Below are positions 1-6,419 of a DNA stretch of 9,591 nucleotides, piece after piece (positions within the stretch are counted from its first letter, which is position 1; each line of letters begins with the position of its first letter). Made by a program: the position numbers and the translations under genes. The notes below the pieces were generated by a model, which saw only the letters and a program-made list of their open reading frames with translations, was not told the origin of the DNA and did no database searches. Origin of the DNA: an uncultured Oscillospiraceae bacterium (GTDB lineage: Bacteria; Bacillota; Clostridia; Oscillospirales; Oscillospiraceae); the NCBI GenBank assembly GCA_934569225.1, contig CAKTKC010000035.1:1-9591 (forward strand), written 5' to 3'.

Positions 1-1752
1 AACTGCGGCGAGCTGCGTCTTTCCGACGCGGGCAAGTCCGTTACCATCGTTGGCTGGCTGGAGAATGTCCGGGAGGTGGGCGCGAATTTCGCGTTCTGCG
101 TCCTGCGGGACTTCTATGGCACCACCCAGGTGGTCATTGAAAATGAAGAGATGATGAAGCTCATCAAGCCCATCAACAAGGAGTCCACCATCTCCGTCAC
201 CGGCACCGTCCGGGAGCGTGAGAGCAAGAACCCCAAGCTCCCCACCGGCGAGATCGAGGTCGTCCCCGAAAAAATCGAGGTGCTGGGCAAGTGCATTCAC
301 AACCAGCTGCCCTTCGAGATCAACAAGAGCAAGGACGCCGACGAGAACACCCGCCTGAAATACCGCTTCCTCGACCTGCGCAACCCTGCCGTGAAGTCCA
401 ACATCGTCCTGCGCTGCCAGGTGGTTGCCGAGCTGCGGCGGCTGATGACCGAGAAGGGATTTTTGGAGATCACCACCCCCATCCTCACCGCATCCTCCCC
501 CGAGGGCGCCCGGGACTACCTGGTTCCCGCCCGGAACCACCCCGGCAAGTTCTATGCTCTGCCCCAGGCGCCCCAGCAGTTCAAGCAGCTGCTGATGACC
601 TCCGGTTTTGACCGTTACTTCCAGATCGCCCCCTGCTTCCGGGACGAGGACGCCCGTGCCGACCGCACCCCCGGCGAGTTCTACCAGCTGGATATGGAAA
701 TGGCCTTTGCCAGTCAGGCGGACGTACTGAGCGTATTGGAAGATGTGCTGGTGCCCGTGTTCCACAAGTTTGGCAAGTACAAGCGGGTCTCCACTGCCCC
801 CTTCCGCCACATTCCTTATAATGAAGCCATGGAGCGCTACGGCTCCGACAAGCCCGATCTGCGTATCGATCTGGAAATCCAGGACATTACCGCCGAGGTG
901 CAGGGCTGCGGTTTCACCCCCTTCGAGGGCGCGACCGTCAAGGCCGTGGCCGTGGACAACTTCACCCAGGCGAGAAAGTGGATCGACAAGCTTCTGGCCG
1001 ACGTGGAAGTCCAGACCGGCAGCAAGGCCTGCTGGGTGAAGGTGGACGAAAACGGAAATCTCACCGGCGGCGTTTCCAAGTTCCTGACGGAATGCAAGGA
1101 TGCGCTGACCGCCAAGCTGGATCTGAAACCCGGCAGCTTCGTCTGCATGGCGGCGGGCAAGAAGGCCGTCGCCCAGAAGACCGCCGGTGTCATCCGCACC
1201 ATGCTGGGCAAGCGGGTTCCCGGCCACTTTGACGAGGAGCAGTACGCCCTGTGCTGGATCGTGGACTTCCCCATGTACGAGATCGGCGAAGAGTCCGGCG
1301 CTCTGGAATTCTGCCACAACCCCTTCTCCATGCCCCAGGGCGGCCTGAAAGCGCTGGAGGATGCCGAGGGTGATATGGACAAGCTGCTGGCCATCAAGGC
1401 AGACCAGTATGACCTTGTGGTCAACGGCTACGAGTCCGCCTCCGGCGCCGTGCGGAACCACGACCCCGAGATCATGGTCAAGGCTTTCGAGATGGTGGGT
1501 CTGGGCGAGGCCGACGTCAAGGCCAAGTTCCCCGCCATGTACAACGCCTTCACCTACGGCGCACCCCCCCATGCCGGTGCCGCCCCCGGTGTTGACCGCT
1601 TGATCATGCTGCTCACCGGCGAAGAGTCCATCCGGGAGGTCATTACCTTCCCCATGAACAAGAACGCCCAGGATCTGATGATGGGCGCGCCCACCACCGT
1701 GGACAAGAGCCAGCTGGACACCGTTCACATCGCGGTATTGGAAGAAGAGTAA
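1..1752 (+). CDS. aspS: Aspartyl-tRNA synthetase, 5' end missing
   Basis: This class II synthetase charges tRNA-Asp with aspartate in the cytoplasm. The reading frame is open from base 1 and encodes 583 visible residues. The first visible residues, NCGELRLSDAGK, match the usual start of AspRS, so only about 5-15 residues lie outside the window. In order I see: the OB-fold anticodon-binding domain (visible residues 12-95); the flipping loop SSPEGARDYLVPAR (165-178); motif 2, FRDEDARADR (213-222); the bacterial GAD insertion domain (about 285-410); and motif 3, GAAPGVDRLIMLL (526-538). The length, near 590, is normal for the bacterial type. The DRTPGEFYQLD segment after motif 2 and the FPMNKNAQDLMMGAP C-terminus differ from the Bacillus/E. 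coli form DRQPEFTQID and recall alphaproteobacterial-type AspRS. The window cannot show whether it also charges tRNA-Asn. A hairpin terminator follows 6 bases after the stop. Confidence 0.97.
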   Translation, partial: NCGELRLSDAGKSVTIVGWLENVREVGANFAFCVLRDFYGTTQVVIENEEMMKLIKPINKESTISVTGTVRERESKNPKLPTGEIEVVPEKIEVLGKCIHNQLPFEINKSKDADENTRLKYRFLDLRNPAVKSNIVLRCQVVAELRRLMTEKGFLEITTPILTASSPEGARDYLVPARNHPGKFYALPQAPQQFKQLLMTSGFDRYFQIAPCFRDEDARADRTPGEFYQLDMEMAFASQADVLSVLEDVLVPVFHKFGKYKRVSTAPFRHIPYNEAMERYGSDKPDLRIDLEIQDITAEVQGCGFTPFEGATVKAVAVDNFTQARKWIDKLLADVEVQTGSKACWVKVDENGNLTGGVSKFLTECKDALTAKLDLKPGSFVCMAAGKKAVAQKTAGVIRTMLGKRVPGHFDEEQYALCWIVDFPMYEIGEESGALEFCHNPFSMPQGGLKALEDAEGDMDKLLAIKADQYDLVVNGYESASGAVRNHDPEIMVKAFEMVGLGEADVKAKFPAMYNAFTYGAPPHAGAAPGVDRLIMLLTGEESIREVITFPMNKNAQDLMMGAPTTVDKSQLDTVHIAVLEEE

Positions 1753-1758
1753 ATTGCT

Positions 1759-1796
1759 GCGCCCCGCCGTGGTTTCCCGGCGGGGCGCGTATTCTT
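1759..1796 (+). terminator. Rho-independent terminator of aspS
   Basis: A perfect 11-bp GC-rich stem (1759-1769 paired with 1778-1788) with an 8-base loop lies just after the aspS stop codon. The tract that follows is only moderately T-rich (GTATTCTT). It separates aspS from the sigma-factor cluster. Confidence 0.85.
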
Positions 1797-1814
1797 ACAA
1801 AGTTTTTTGAATTT

Positions 1815-1842
1815 TGCAACCAAGTCAGAAATTTGTCGAGAT
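1815..1842 (+). promoter_or_regulatory. Candidate ECF-type promoter of the sigma-factor operon
   Basis: TGCAAC (1815-1820), then 16 bases, then CGAGAT (1837-1842). ECF sigma factors commonly use an AAC-containing -35 with a CG-starting -10 about 16 bases downstream, and many autoregulate. No good sigma-A pair was found: TATTAT at 1842-1847 has only ACCAAG at the expected -35 position. The element sits 29 bases before the start codon. The match is by eye and the -10 is imperfect. Confidence 0.35.
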
Positions 1843-1870
1843 ATTATCTATATAGGAAGGAGTGACGCAA

Positions 1871-2431
1871 ATGGAAGACGAGCAGATCGTCGCACTGTAC
1901 TGGGAACGGGATGAGACCGCCATTCAGGAGACCCAGACCAAATATGACCGCTACCTGACCAAAATCGCCTGCAATATCCTCGCGGACATGGAGGACAGCC
2001 GGGAGAGCGTCAACGATACATACCTCGCGGCATGGAATTCCATGCCGCCCCAGCGGCCGTCGGTGCTTTCCGCGTACCTTGCCAAGCTCACCCGGCGCAT
2101 TTCCATCGACCGCTTCCGCTACCGTACCCGGGACAAGCGGCGGGATTCCCAATATGCCCTGTCCCTGTCCGAGCTGGACGACTGCGTGTCCGGGGGCAAC
2201 ACCACCGAGGAGATCATCAACGTCAAGCTGCTGGCCGACACCATCGGCATTTACCTGCGGCTGCAAAGCGAGGAAGCCCGGAACGCTTTCATCGGGCGGT
2301 ACTATTTCCTCGACTCTCTGAAAGAGGTCGCGGCCTACTGCGGCATGTCGGAAAGCAAGTGCAAGAGCCTGCTCTACCGCACCCGGGTAGGGCTGAAGGA
2401 ATACCTGGAAAAGGAGGGCTTTAGCGTATGA
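1871..2431 (+). CDS. ECF-like RNA polymerase sigma factor (sigma-70 family)
   Basis: This small alternative sigma factor of 186 residues contains only regions 2 and 4, as ECF sigmas do. Region 2 covers about residues 22-90, with DSRESVNDTYLAAW as core-binding region 2.2 and the basic helix near SIDRFRYRTRDKRR for -10 recognition. Region 4 covers about 120-182 and ends in a helix-turn-helix, KEVAAYCGMSESKCKSLL (151-168), for -35 recognition. I chose the ATG at 1871 because AAGGAG (1857-1862) lies 8 bases before it. An in-frame GTG at 1862 overlaps that ribosome binding site and is unlikely. The stop overlaps the next start (ATGA, 2428-2431), so the two products are probably translationally coupled. 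That is the usual arrangement of a sigma factor with its membrane anti-sigma. Its regulon is unknown, although its own operon is a likely target. Confidence 0.88.
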   Translation: MEDEQIVALYWERDETAIQETQTKYDRYLTKIACNILADMEDSRESVNDTYLAAWNSMPPQRPSVLSAYLAKLTRRISIDRFRYRTRDKRRDSQYALSLSELDDCVSGGNTTEEIINVKLLADTIGIYLRLQSEEARNAFIGRYYFLDSLKEVAAYCGMSESKCKSLLYRTRVGLKEYLEKEGFSV

Positions 2432-3069
2432 CTTCCGAAAAACTTCATGACGCGCTGAATCTGCTTCCCGCCGACCTGGTCACCGAAACGGACGCCCTGC
2501 GCACTCAGGCCAAGAAGCCTCAGGTGCATTGGCAACGCTGGGCGGCCATGGCTGCTTGTCTCGCGGTAGTGCTGCTGGCGGGCACCATGTTCTCCCGCTT
2601 CTTTGGCCACATGGGTTCCTCCAAAACCGCCGCGGCCGTGGATAAATCCCCGATGTCCATTGCCGAAGCGGCCGCTCAGAAGAACGCCGCCCCCAATTTC
2701 GATGCCATTGAGGAAGCCGCTCCTGCGGACGGCGGTCACACCCACGCCCCCGCGGGCGAACCCGAAACCACCGGCGGCACGGAGGACGGTTACTGTGGGA
2801 ACACCTCCGCCACCGTAACGCTGGACGGAAGCGCCTACACGCTCTCCGGCAGCGACGCCGTTACACTGACGGCCATTCTGGAAAATCTGGACTATAACAG
2901 CGATGACATTTGCAGCTGTTCCGCGGAGTTTACGGTGGAGACCGAGATCGGCACCGAATACGAAGTGAACCTGACGGAATACTTCGTCCGCTGCGACGCC
3001 GGACAGGCGGCGCTGACGCAAAAGCAGGCGGACGCCATCCGGGAGATCGTCGAGCGACTGGGAGAATAA
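2428..3069 (+). CDS. Single-span membrane protein, probable anti-sigma partner
   Basis: The product has 213 residues: a short cytoplasmic N-terminus (1-36), one membrane span (about 38-58, WAAMAACLAVVLLAG), then an extracytoplasmic part of about 155 residues. A low-complexity linker rich in Ala, Pro and Gly (65-120, including GGHTHAPAGEPETTGG) precedes a compact C-terminal domain (about 125-213). Four cysteines (C123, C162, C164, C189) lie outside the membrane and could form disulfides. The 4-base overlap with the upstream sigma gene, an AAGGAGG site 10 bases before its ATG, and the inside-to-outside layout suggest an anti-sigma or sensor. I see no HxxxCxxC zinc anti-sigma motif, and the cytoplasmic segment is short for holding a sigma factor. 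The role therefore rests mainly on position and topology. No terminator separates it from the next gene. Confidence 0.72.
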   Translation: MTSEKLHDALNLLPADLVTETDALRTQAKKPQVHWQRWAAMAACLAVVLLAGTMFSRFFGHMGSSKTAAAVDKSPMSIAEAAAQKNAAPNFDAIEEAAPADGGHTHAPAGEPETTGGTEDGYCGNTSATVTLDGSAYTLSGSDAVTLTAILENLDYNSDDICSCSAEFTVETEIGTEYEVNLTEYFVRCDAGQAALTQKQADAIREIVERLGE

Positions 3070-3108
3070 TCCCGCTTTTTCCCCGAAATATTTCACCCAT
3101 TATGTTTA

Positions 3109-3145
3109 ACCTCCGGAAATCCCGGCAATAATCAGCCTCGGAGGT
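3109..3145 (+). promoter_or_regulatory. Possible hairpin covering the M23 gene's ribosome binding site
   Basis: ACCTCCG (3109-3115) is exactly complementary to CGGAGGT (3139-3145), which is the ribosome binding site of the M23 peptidase gene (ATG at 3155). The 7-bp stem would enclose a 23-base loop and could hide the site. The complementarity is visible; the regulatory effect is inference, and a 7-bp match to a Shine-Dalgarno sequence can arise by chance. Confidence 0.25.
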
Positions 3146-3154
3146 GCTTAACAA

Positions 3155-3838
3155 ATGAGCGACAACAAACATGCCGGCCGCGGCGGAAAGGGCTACTACA
3201 TAGCCCTGATCCTGTGCGCAGCCGCCATCGGGATCACCAGCTATGTATACTATCGAAACGCCAACCGCGTGGAGGAAGTCTCCATTCAGGAATCCGTGGG
3301 GGAGGACATCCTCGTAGGAACCATGGAATCCGAAGACGTCCCGGCACTGGCTACCCAGCCCCAGACCCAGTCCACGCCCCCCGCGACTCAGGGCACGACC
3401 CCCGCTCCCACCGCGAAGAAGCCGTTCAGGACCACGTCTCCGGTTTCCGGCGAGGAGATCTCCGCCTACTCCATGGAGGCGCTGAGCTACAATGAGACCA
3501 CCCGGGACTGGCGCGTCCACAACGGCGTGGACATCGCCGCGGACGCGGGGACTGAGGTCTGCGCCGCCGCGGACGGTGAGGTTTACACCGTCTACGAGGA
3601 CGACTCCATGGGCTACACCGTGGTCATCCGCCACGACGGCGGCTACCTCACCCGGTACGCCAGCCTGAGTCAGGACATCCCGGTGAAGTCCGGGGACGCG
3701 GTGAGCGCGGGGCAGGTCATCGGCTATGTGGGCGACAGCGCTCTGGTGGAGACCACGCTGGGCAGCCACATCCATTTCAGCGTCACCCATCAGGATGAGC
3801 CTATGAACCCGGCGGATTTCCTCGCGCTGGGCGAATAA
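3155..3838 (+). CDS. M23/LytM metallopeptidase, membrane-anchored, SpoIIQ-like
   Basis: The product has 227 residues: a short basic cytoplasmic tail, one membrane span (about 14-33), a Thr/Pro/Gln-rich linker (about 60-92), and a LytM domain outside the membrane (about 95-225). The zinc ligands of active M23 enzymes are present: H122 and D126 in HNGVDIAAD, and H205 and H207 in SHIHFSV. It is therefore probably an active endopeptidase on peptidoglycan cross-bridges. The small size, single anchor and the stretch EDDSMGYTVVIRHDGGYLTR followed by YASL resemble SpoIIQ. SpoIIQ is the forespore protein that binds SpoIIIAH across the septum, and clostridial versions keep the zinc site that Bacillus SpoIIQ has lost. 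The start is fixed by GGAGGTG (3140-3146) 8 bases before the ATG. It lies 85 bases after the putative anti-sigma gene with no terminator between. A vegetative cell-wall hydrolase controlled by the sigma factor is the alternative reading. Confidence 0.88.
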   Translation: MSDNKHAGRGGKGYYIALILCAAAIGITSYVYYRNANRVEEVSIQESVGEDILVGTMESEDVPALATQPQTQSTPPATQGTTPAPTAKKPFRTTSPVSGEEISAYSMEALSYNETTRDWRVHNGVDIAADAGTEVCAAADGEVYTVYEDDSMGYTVVIRHDGGYLTRYASLSQDIPVKSGDAVSAGQVIGYVGDSALVETTLGSHIHFSVTHQDEPMNPADFLALGE

Positions 3839-3865
3839 AAAACCTTCTTCCTCTTTGAAGCAAAC

Positions 3866-3900
3866 GAGCCGCCGGGAAATATCCCGGCGGCTCAGCTTTA
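3866..3900 (+). terminator. Rho-independent terminator after the M23 gene
   Basis: A perfect 12-bp stem (3866-3877 with 3882-3893) and 4-base loop AATA are followed by AGCTTTATT. It ends the plus-strand sigma/anti-sigma/M23 cluster. The converging gene at 3919-4209 may use it from the other side, where GTTTGCTTC follows the stem, so it is probably bidirectional. Confidence 0.82.
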
Positions 3901-3918
3901 TTCATGGGAAACCTGGTC

Positions 3919-4209
3919 TTAAGAAGCGAAAGGAACCAGCGTTCCATCAACATATCCGATATAATACATAAGAAGTCCTACAATAATCAGGCTGCAAACC
4001 CATACCGCACCGGATACGATTTTGTTCTTTGTCAGTTTATTTAAGGTCACAAAATATTTACTCAGCAGCCAGATCTCCGAAGCAAAGAACGGGATAAACA
4101 GCCAATTTGTTTTGAAAAGAAAGGTCATGCAGCTGAGTGCATAGCTTATCACAATGTAGTTTACGGACTCAATAACAATCTCAGTCCATCTTTTTATGGT
4201 TGTCTTCAT
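3919..4209 (-). CDS. Small multi-span membrane protein, unrecognised
   Basis: I do not recognise this 96-residue protein. It has a short basic N-terminus (MKTTIKRW) and three probable membrane spans at about 15-33, 35-54 and 65-86, with a basic stretch (NKLTKNK, 57-63) before the third. An AGGTGA site lies 4 bases before the ATG, which supports real translation. GC content is 112 of 291 bases (38.5%), against roughly 60% in the flanking genes, and it favours AT-rich codons; recent acquisition is possible. It lies downstream of ftsH on the same strand, separated by a hairpin at 4239-4266. I see no convincing promoter in the short gap, so it may depend on read-through from ftsH. No functional motif, signal sequence or metal-binding cluster is visible. 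Confidence 0.7.
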   Translation of the reverse strand: MKTTIKRWTEIVIESVNYIVISYALSCMTFLFKTNWLFIPFFASEIWLLSKYFVTLNKLTKNKIVSGAVWVCSLIIVGLLMYYIGYVDGTLVPFAS

Positions 4210-4238
4210 TTCATCACCTGAAATCCTGATTTACTGAA

Positions 4239-4266
4239 ACAGCCACGGCGAAACCGCCGTGGCTGT
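4239..4266 (-). terminator. Hairpin terminator downstream of ftsH
   Basis: A perfect 12-bp stem (4239-4250 with 4255-4266) with loop AAAC lies 9 bases beyond the ftsH stop codon. Reading leftward, the tract after the stem (TTCAGTAAAT) is poor in T, so termination may be leaky toward the small membrane protein gene. On the plus strand a run of T (4273-4277) follows a few bases after the stem, so it could also stop rightward antisense transcription. Confidence 0.7.
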
Positions 4267-4275
4267 TGACCGTTT

Positions 4276-6192
4276 TTATTCTTCCGTCTTTTCCGCTGCG
4301 GGAAGGGCGTTCTTGTCCGCGTTGACGTAGGCCATCAGCTCGTCGCCGGTGATGGTCTCCTTTACCAGAAGGAACTCGGAAATTTCGTCCAGCAGTCCCC
4401 GGTTCTCCGTCAGGATGCGCTTCGCGTCGGCGTAGGCCTTCTGCAAAATCTCCATGACCTCCCTGTCCACCTCGGCGGCAGTCTCCTGAGAGCAGTCCAT
4501 ATACGCCTGCCCGTCCAGATACTGGTTTTCCACCGAAGCCGTGGACATCAGCCCGAACTTTTCGCTCATGCCGTACTGGGTCACCATGTTCCGCGCCAGA
4601 GCGGTCGCCCGCTGGATGTCGTTGGCGGCGCCGGTGGTCTGGACGCCGAACACCACCTGCTCGGCGGCACGTCCGCCCACCAGAGTCCGCAGCTCCGTAC
4701 GCAGTTCTTCGGCGGTGGACAGGAACTTTTCTTCCTCAGGCATCTGCATGGTGTAGCCCAGCGCGCCAGAGGTGTGGGGGACAATGGTGATCTTGGACAC
4801 GGGCTGGGAATGCTTTTCCAGCGCCGCCACCAGAGCGTGACCCACCTCGTGGTAAGCAACCAGCCGCTTTTCCATGTCCGTCAGGACGGTGTTTTTCTTC
4901 TCCGTACCGGCAATGACCGTCTCGAAGGACACCAGCAGATCTTCCTGATTCACCAGCTGACGTCCCTTGCGCACAGCCCGGAGGGCAGCCTCGTTGACCA
5001 GATTGGCAAGGTCGGCGCCCACCGCGCCGGCCGTGGCCTGGGCAATCTTCCGCAGGTCTACGTCATCAGACAGCCTGATCTTCCGGGTGTGTACCTTCAA
5101 CGTATCCAGCCGTCCCTGAAGATTGGGCTTGTCCACGATGATCCGGCGGTCGAACCGGCCGGGGCGGAGCAGCGCCTTGTCCAGAATCTCGGGGCGGTTG
5201 GTAGCCGCCAGACACACGATGCCCTTGGACGGCTCGAAGCCGTCGATCTCGCTGAGCAGCTGGTTCAGCGTCTGCTCCTGCTCGGAATTGTTCCCGTAGC
5301 GGTTGTCCCGGGCGCGGCCCACGGCGTCGATCTCATCAATAAAGATGATGCAGGGCGCGACCTTCGCCGCCTGCTGGAACAGGTCGCGGACGCGGCTTGC
5401 GCCCATGCCCACGAACATCTCCACAAAGTCCGAACCGGAAATGGAGAAGAAGGGGACGTTGGCCTCGCCCGCCACGGCCTTGGCCAGCAGCGTCTTGCCG
5501 GTGCCGGGAGAACCCACCAGCAGCGCGCCCTTGGGCAGCTTCGCGCCGATGGCGGTGTACTTCTGGGGATTGTGAAGGAAATCAATGATCTCCTGTAAGG
5601 ACTCCTTGGCCTCGTCCTGACCGGCCACGTCCTTGAAGGTGACGCCGGTCTGCTTTTCCATGTAGACCTTGGCCTTGGATTTTCCGAAGCCGCCCATCAT
5701 GCCGTCGCCGCCCATGCGCTTGGTGAGCAGATTCATCACCAGGAACAGCCCGCCGATCATCAGGGCGTAGGACAGAATCATCATGATCAGGGAATTGTCT
5801 TCCACGATCTTTTTATCCACCTTGACGCCCATGGCGTCCAGCTCTTCGGACAGGGCGATCAGGTCGCCGCCGCCGGGAAGGCCGGTGTAGCATGCCTTCT
5901 GCATCGCCGCAGGCTTGATTGCCTCTTCCTTGGTCAGATAGATGATGCGGTCGGACTGAATTTCCACCTCGGCCAGCTGCCCCGCGTCCTTCGCCGCGAG
6001 AAAGTCCGAGAAAGAGGTCTGTGTATATTGGCTCTTGGAGATGCTGCCGTAGATCCAGTTGACCAGCAGAACGATCGCCAGCGTGACCAGCAGCGCAGTG
6101 CCGATGCTGCCTTTGGGTCTGTTCCCGCCGGGTTTTCTCCCGTTGTTGTTATTGTTATTATTGTTGGGGGAGTCATTGCGATTAAAGTCCAT
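4276..6192 (-). CDS. ftsH: ATP-dependent zinc metalloprotease FtsH
   Basis: This membrane-bound AAA+ protease unfolds and degrades misfolded membrane proteins and short-lived regulators as a hexamer. I take the ATG at 6192 (638 residues) because AGGAGG (6200-6205) lies 7 bases before it. An in-frame upstream ATG at 6252 would fall before the predicted transcription start. Order of parts: an Asn-rich tail with eight consecutive Asn (10-17), membrane span 1 (about 30-48), an extracytoplasmic domain (about 50-134), span 2 (about 135-155), the AAA+ module, and the M41 peptidase. Key motifs are Walker A GSPGTGKT (227-234), pore loop MFVG (259-262), Walker B IIFIDEID (282-289), arginine fingers R346 and R349 in RPGRFDRR, zinc site HEVGH (448-452), and third ligand D525. 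Walker A carries Ser where FtsH usually has Pro, and the zinc motif has Val for Ala; both should be tolerated. The length is normal and the enzyme looks intact. Confidence 0.97.
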   Translation of the reverse strand: MDFNRNDSPNNNNNNNNGRKPGGNRPKGSIGTALLVTLAIVLLVNWIYGSISKSQYTQTSFSDFLAAKDAGQLAEVEIQSDRIIYLTKEEAIKPAAMQKACYTGLPGGGDLIALSEELDAMGVKVDKKIVEDNSLIMMILSYALMIGGLFLVMNLLTKRMGGDGMMGGFGKSKAKVYMEKQTGVTFKDVAGQDEAKESLQEIIDFLHNPQKYTAIGAKLPKGALLVGSPGTGKTLLAKAVAGEANVPFFSISGSDFVEMFVGMGASRVRDLFQQAAKVAPCIIFIDEIDAVGRARDNRYGNNSEQEQTLNQLLSEIDGFEPSKGIVCLAATNRPEILDKALLRPGRFDRRIIVDKPNLQGRLDTLKVHTRKIRLSDDVDLRKIAQATAGAVGADLANLVNEAALRAVRKGRQLVNQEDLLVSFETVIAGTEKKNTVLTDMEKRLVAYHEVGHALVAALEKHSQPVSKITIVPHTSGALGYTMQMPEEEKFLSTAEELRTELRTLVGGRAAEQVVFGVQTTGAANDIQRATALARNMVTQYGMSEKFGLMSTASVENQYLDGQAYMDCSQETAAEVDREVMEILQKAYADAKRILTENRGLLDEISEFLLVKETITGDELMAYVNADKNALPAAEKTEE

Positions 6193-6223
6193 TCCCTCGC
6201 CTCCTATGCATTGCATTGGGGTT

Positions 6224-6252
6224 ATCATAACACATTTTTCCGTGGTAGGCAA
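6224..6252 (-). promoter_or_regulatory. Sigma-A promoter of ftsH
   Basis: On the minus strand, TTGCCT (6252-6247) and TATGAT (6229-6224) are separated by 17 bases, with a TG one base before the -10 (extended -10). Transcription would start near 6217, giving a leader of about 25 bases containing the AGGAGG site. I saw no CIRCE repeat (the HrcA operator) here. Confidence 0.7.
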
Positions 6253-6337
6253 TCGGCGATTCCCCTTCGTGCGGTAAATTTTCTGTTAATTTCCGCCAGA
6301 AACAGCCATTTCTCCCGCCCCGCACGAAAAATAAGAG

Positions 6338-6366
6338 TTGTGAAACCGGAAAAAATCTGATATAAT
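6338..6366 (+). promoter_or_regulatory. Sigma-A promoter of the rlmB operon
   Basis: TTGTGA (6338-6343) and a perfect TATAAT (6361-6366) are 17 bases apart, with TG at 6358-6359 making an extended -10. The predicted start near 6373 leaves a leader of about 47 bases before the rlmB ATG. It lies back to back with the ftsH promoter about 85 bases away. Confidence 0.87.
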
Positions 6367-6419
6367 AGTATGGCTTGTATGTATATGAAAGCACTTTTCC
6401 AGGAAAGGAACTTGGATTT

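Noticed and set aside
837..1424. Minus-strand open frame of 195 codons inside aspS
   Set aside because: It covers the GAD domain coding region of aspS and shows no independent signals.
1862..1870. GTG start for the sigma factor at 1862
   Set aside because: This GTG overlaps the ribosome binding site that serves the ATG at 1871.
2374..3790. Minus-strand open frames of 240 and 286 codons opposite the anti-sigma and M23 genes
   Set aside because: The plus-strand genes have ribosome binding sites, domains and proper spacing; the antisense frames have none of these.
4774..5598. Plus-strand open frame of 274 codons opposite ftsH
   Set aside because: It lies wholly within the conserved AAA+ and peptidase coding region of ftsH; its composition is typical of an antisense shadow.
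6193..6252. 20-residue N-terminal extension of FtsH from the ATG at 6252
   Set aside because: The AGGAGG site favours the ATG at 6192, and the extension overlaps the predicted promoter and starts upstream of the predicted transcription start.
6193..6337. CIRCE or another heat-shock operator before ftsH
   Set aside because: No TTAGCACTC/GAGTGCTAA inverted repeat is present.
6375..6419. 15-residue N-terminal extension of RlmB
   Set aside because: The ATG at 6375 is only about 2 bases from the predicted transcription start; the ATG at 6420 has a ribosome binding site.
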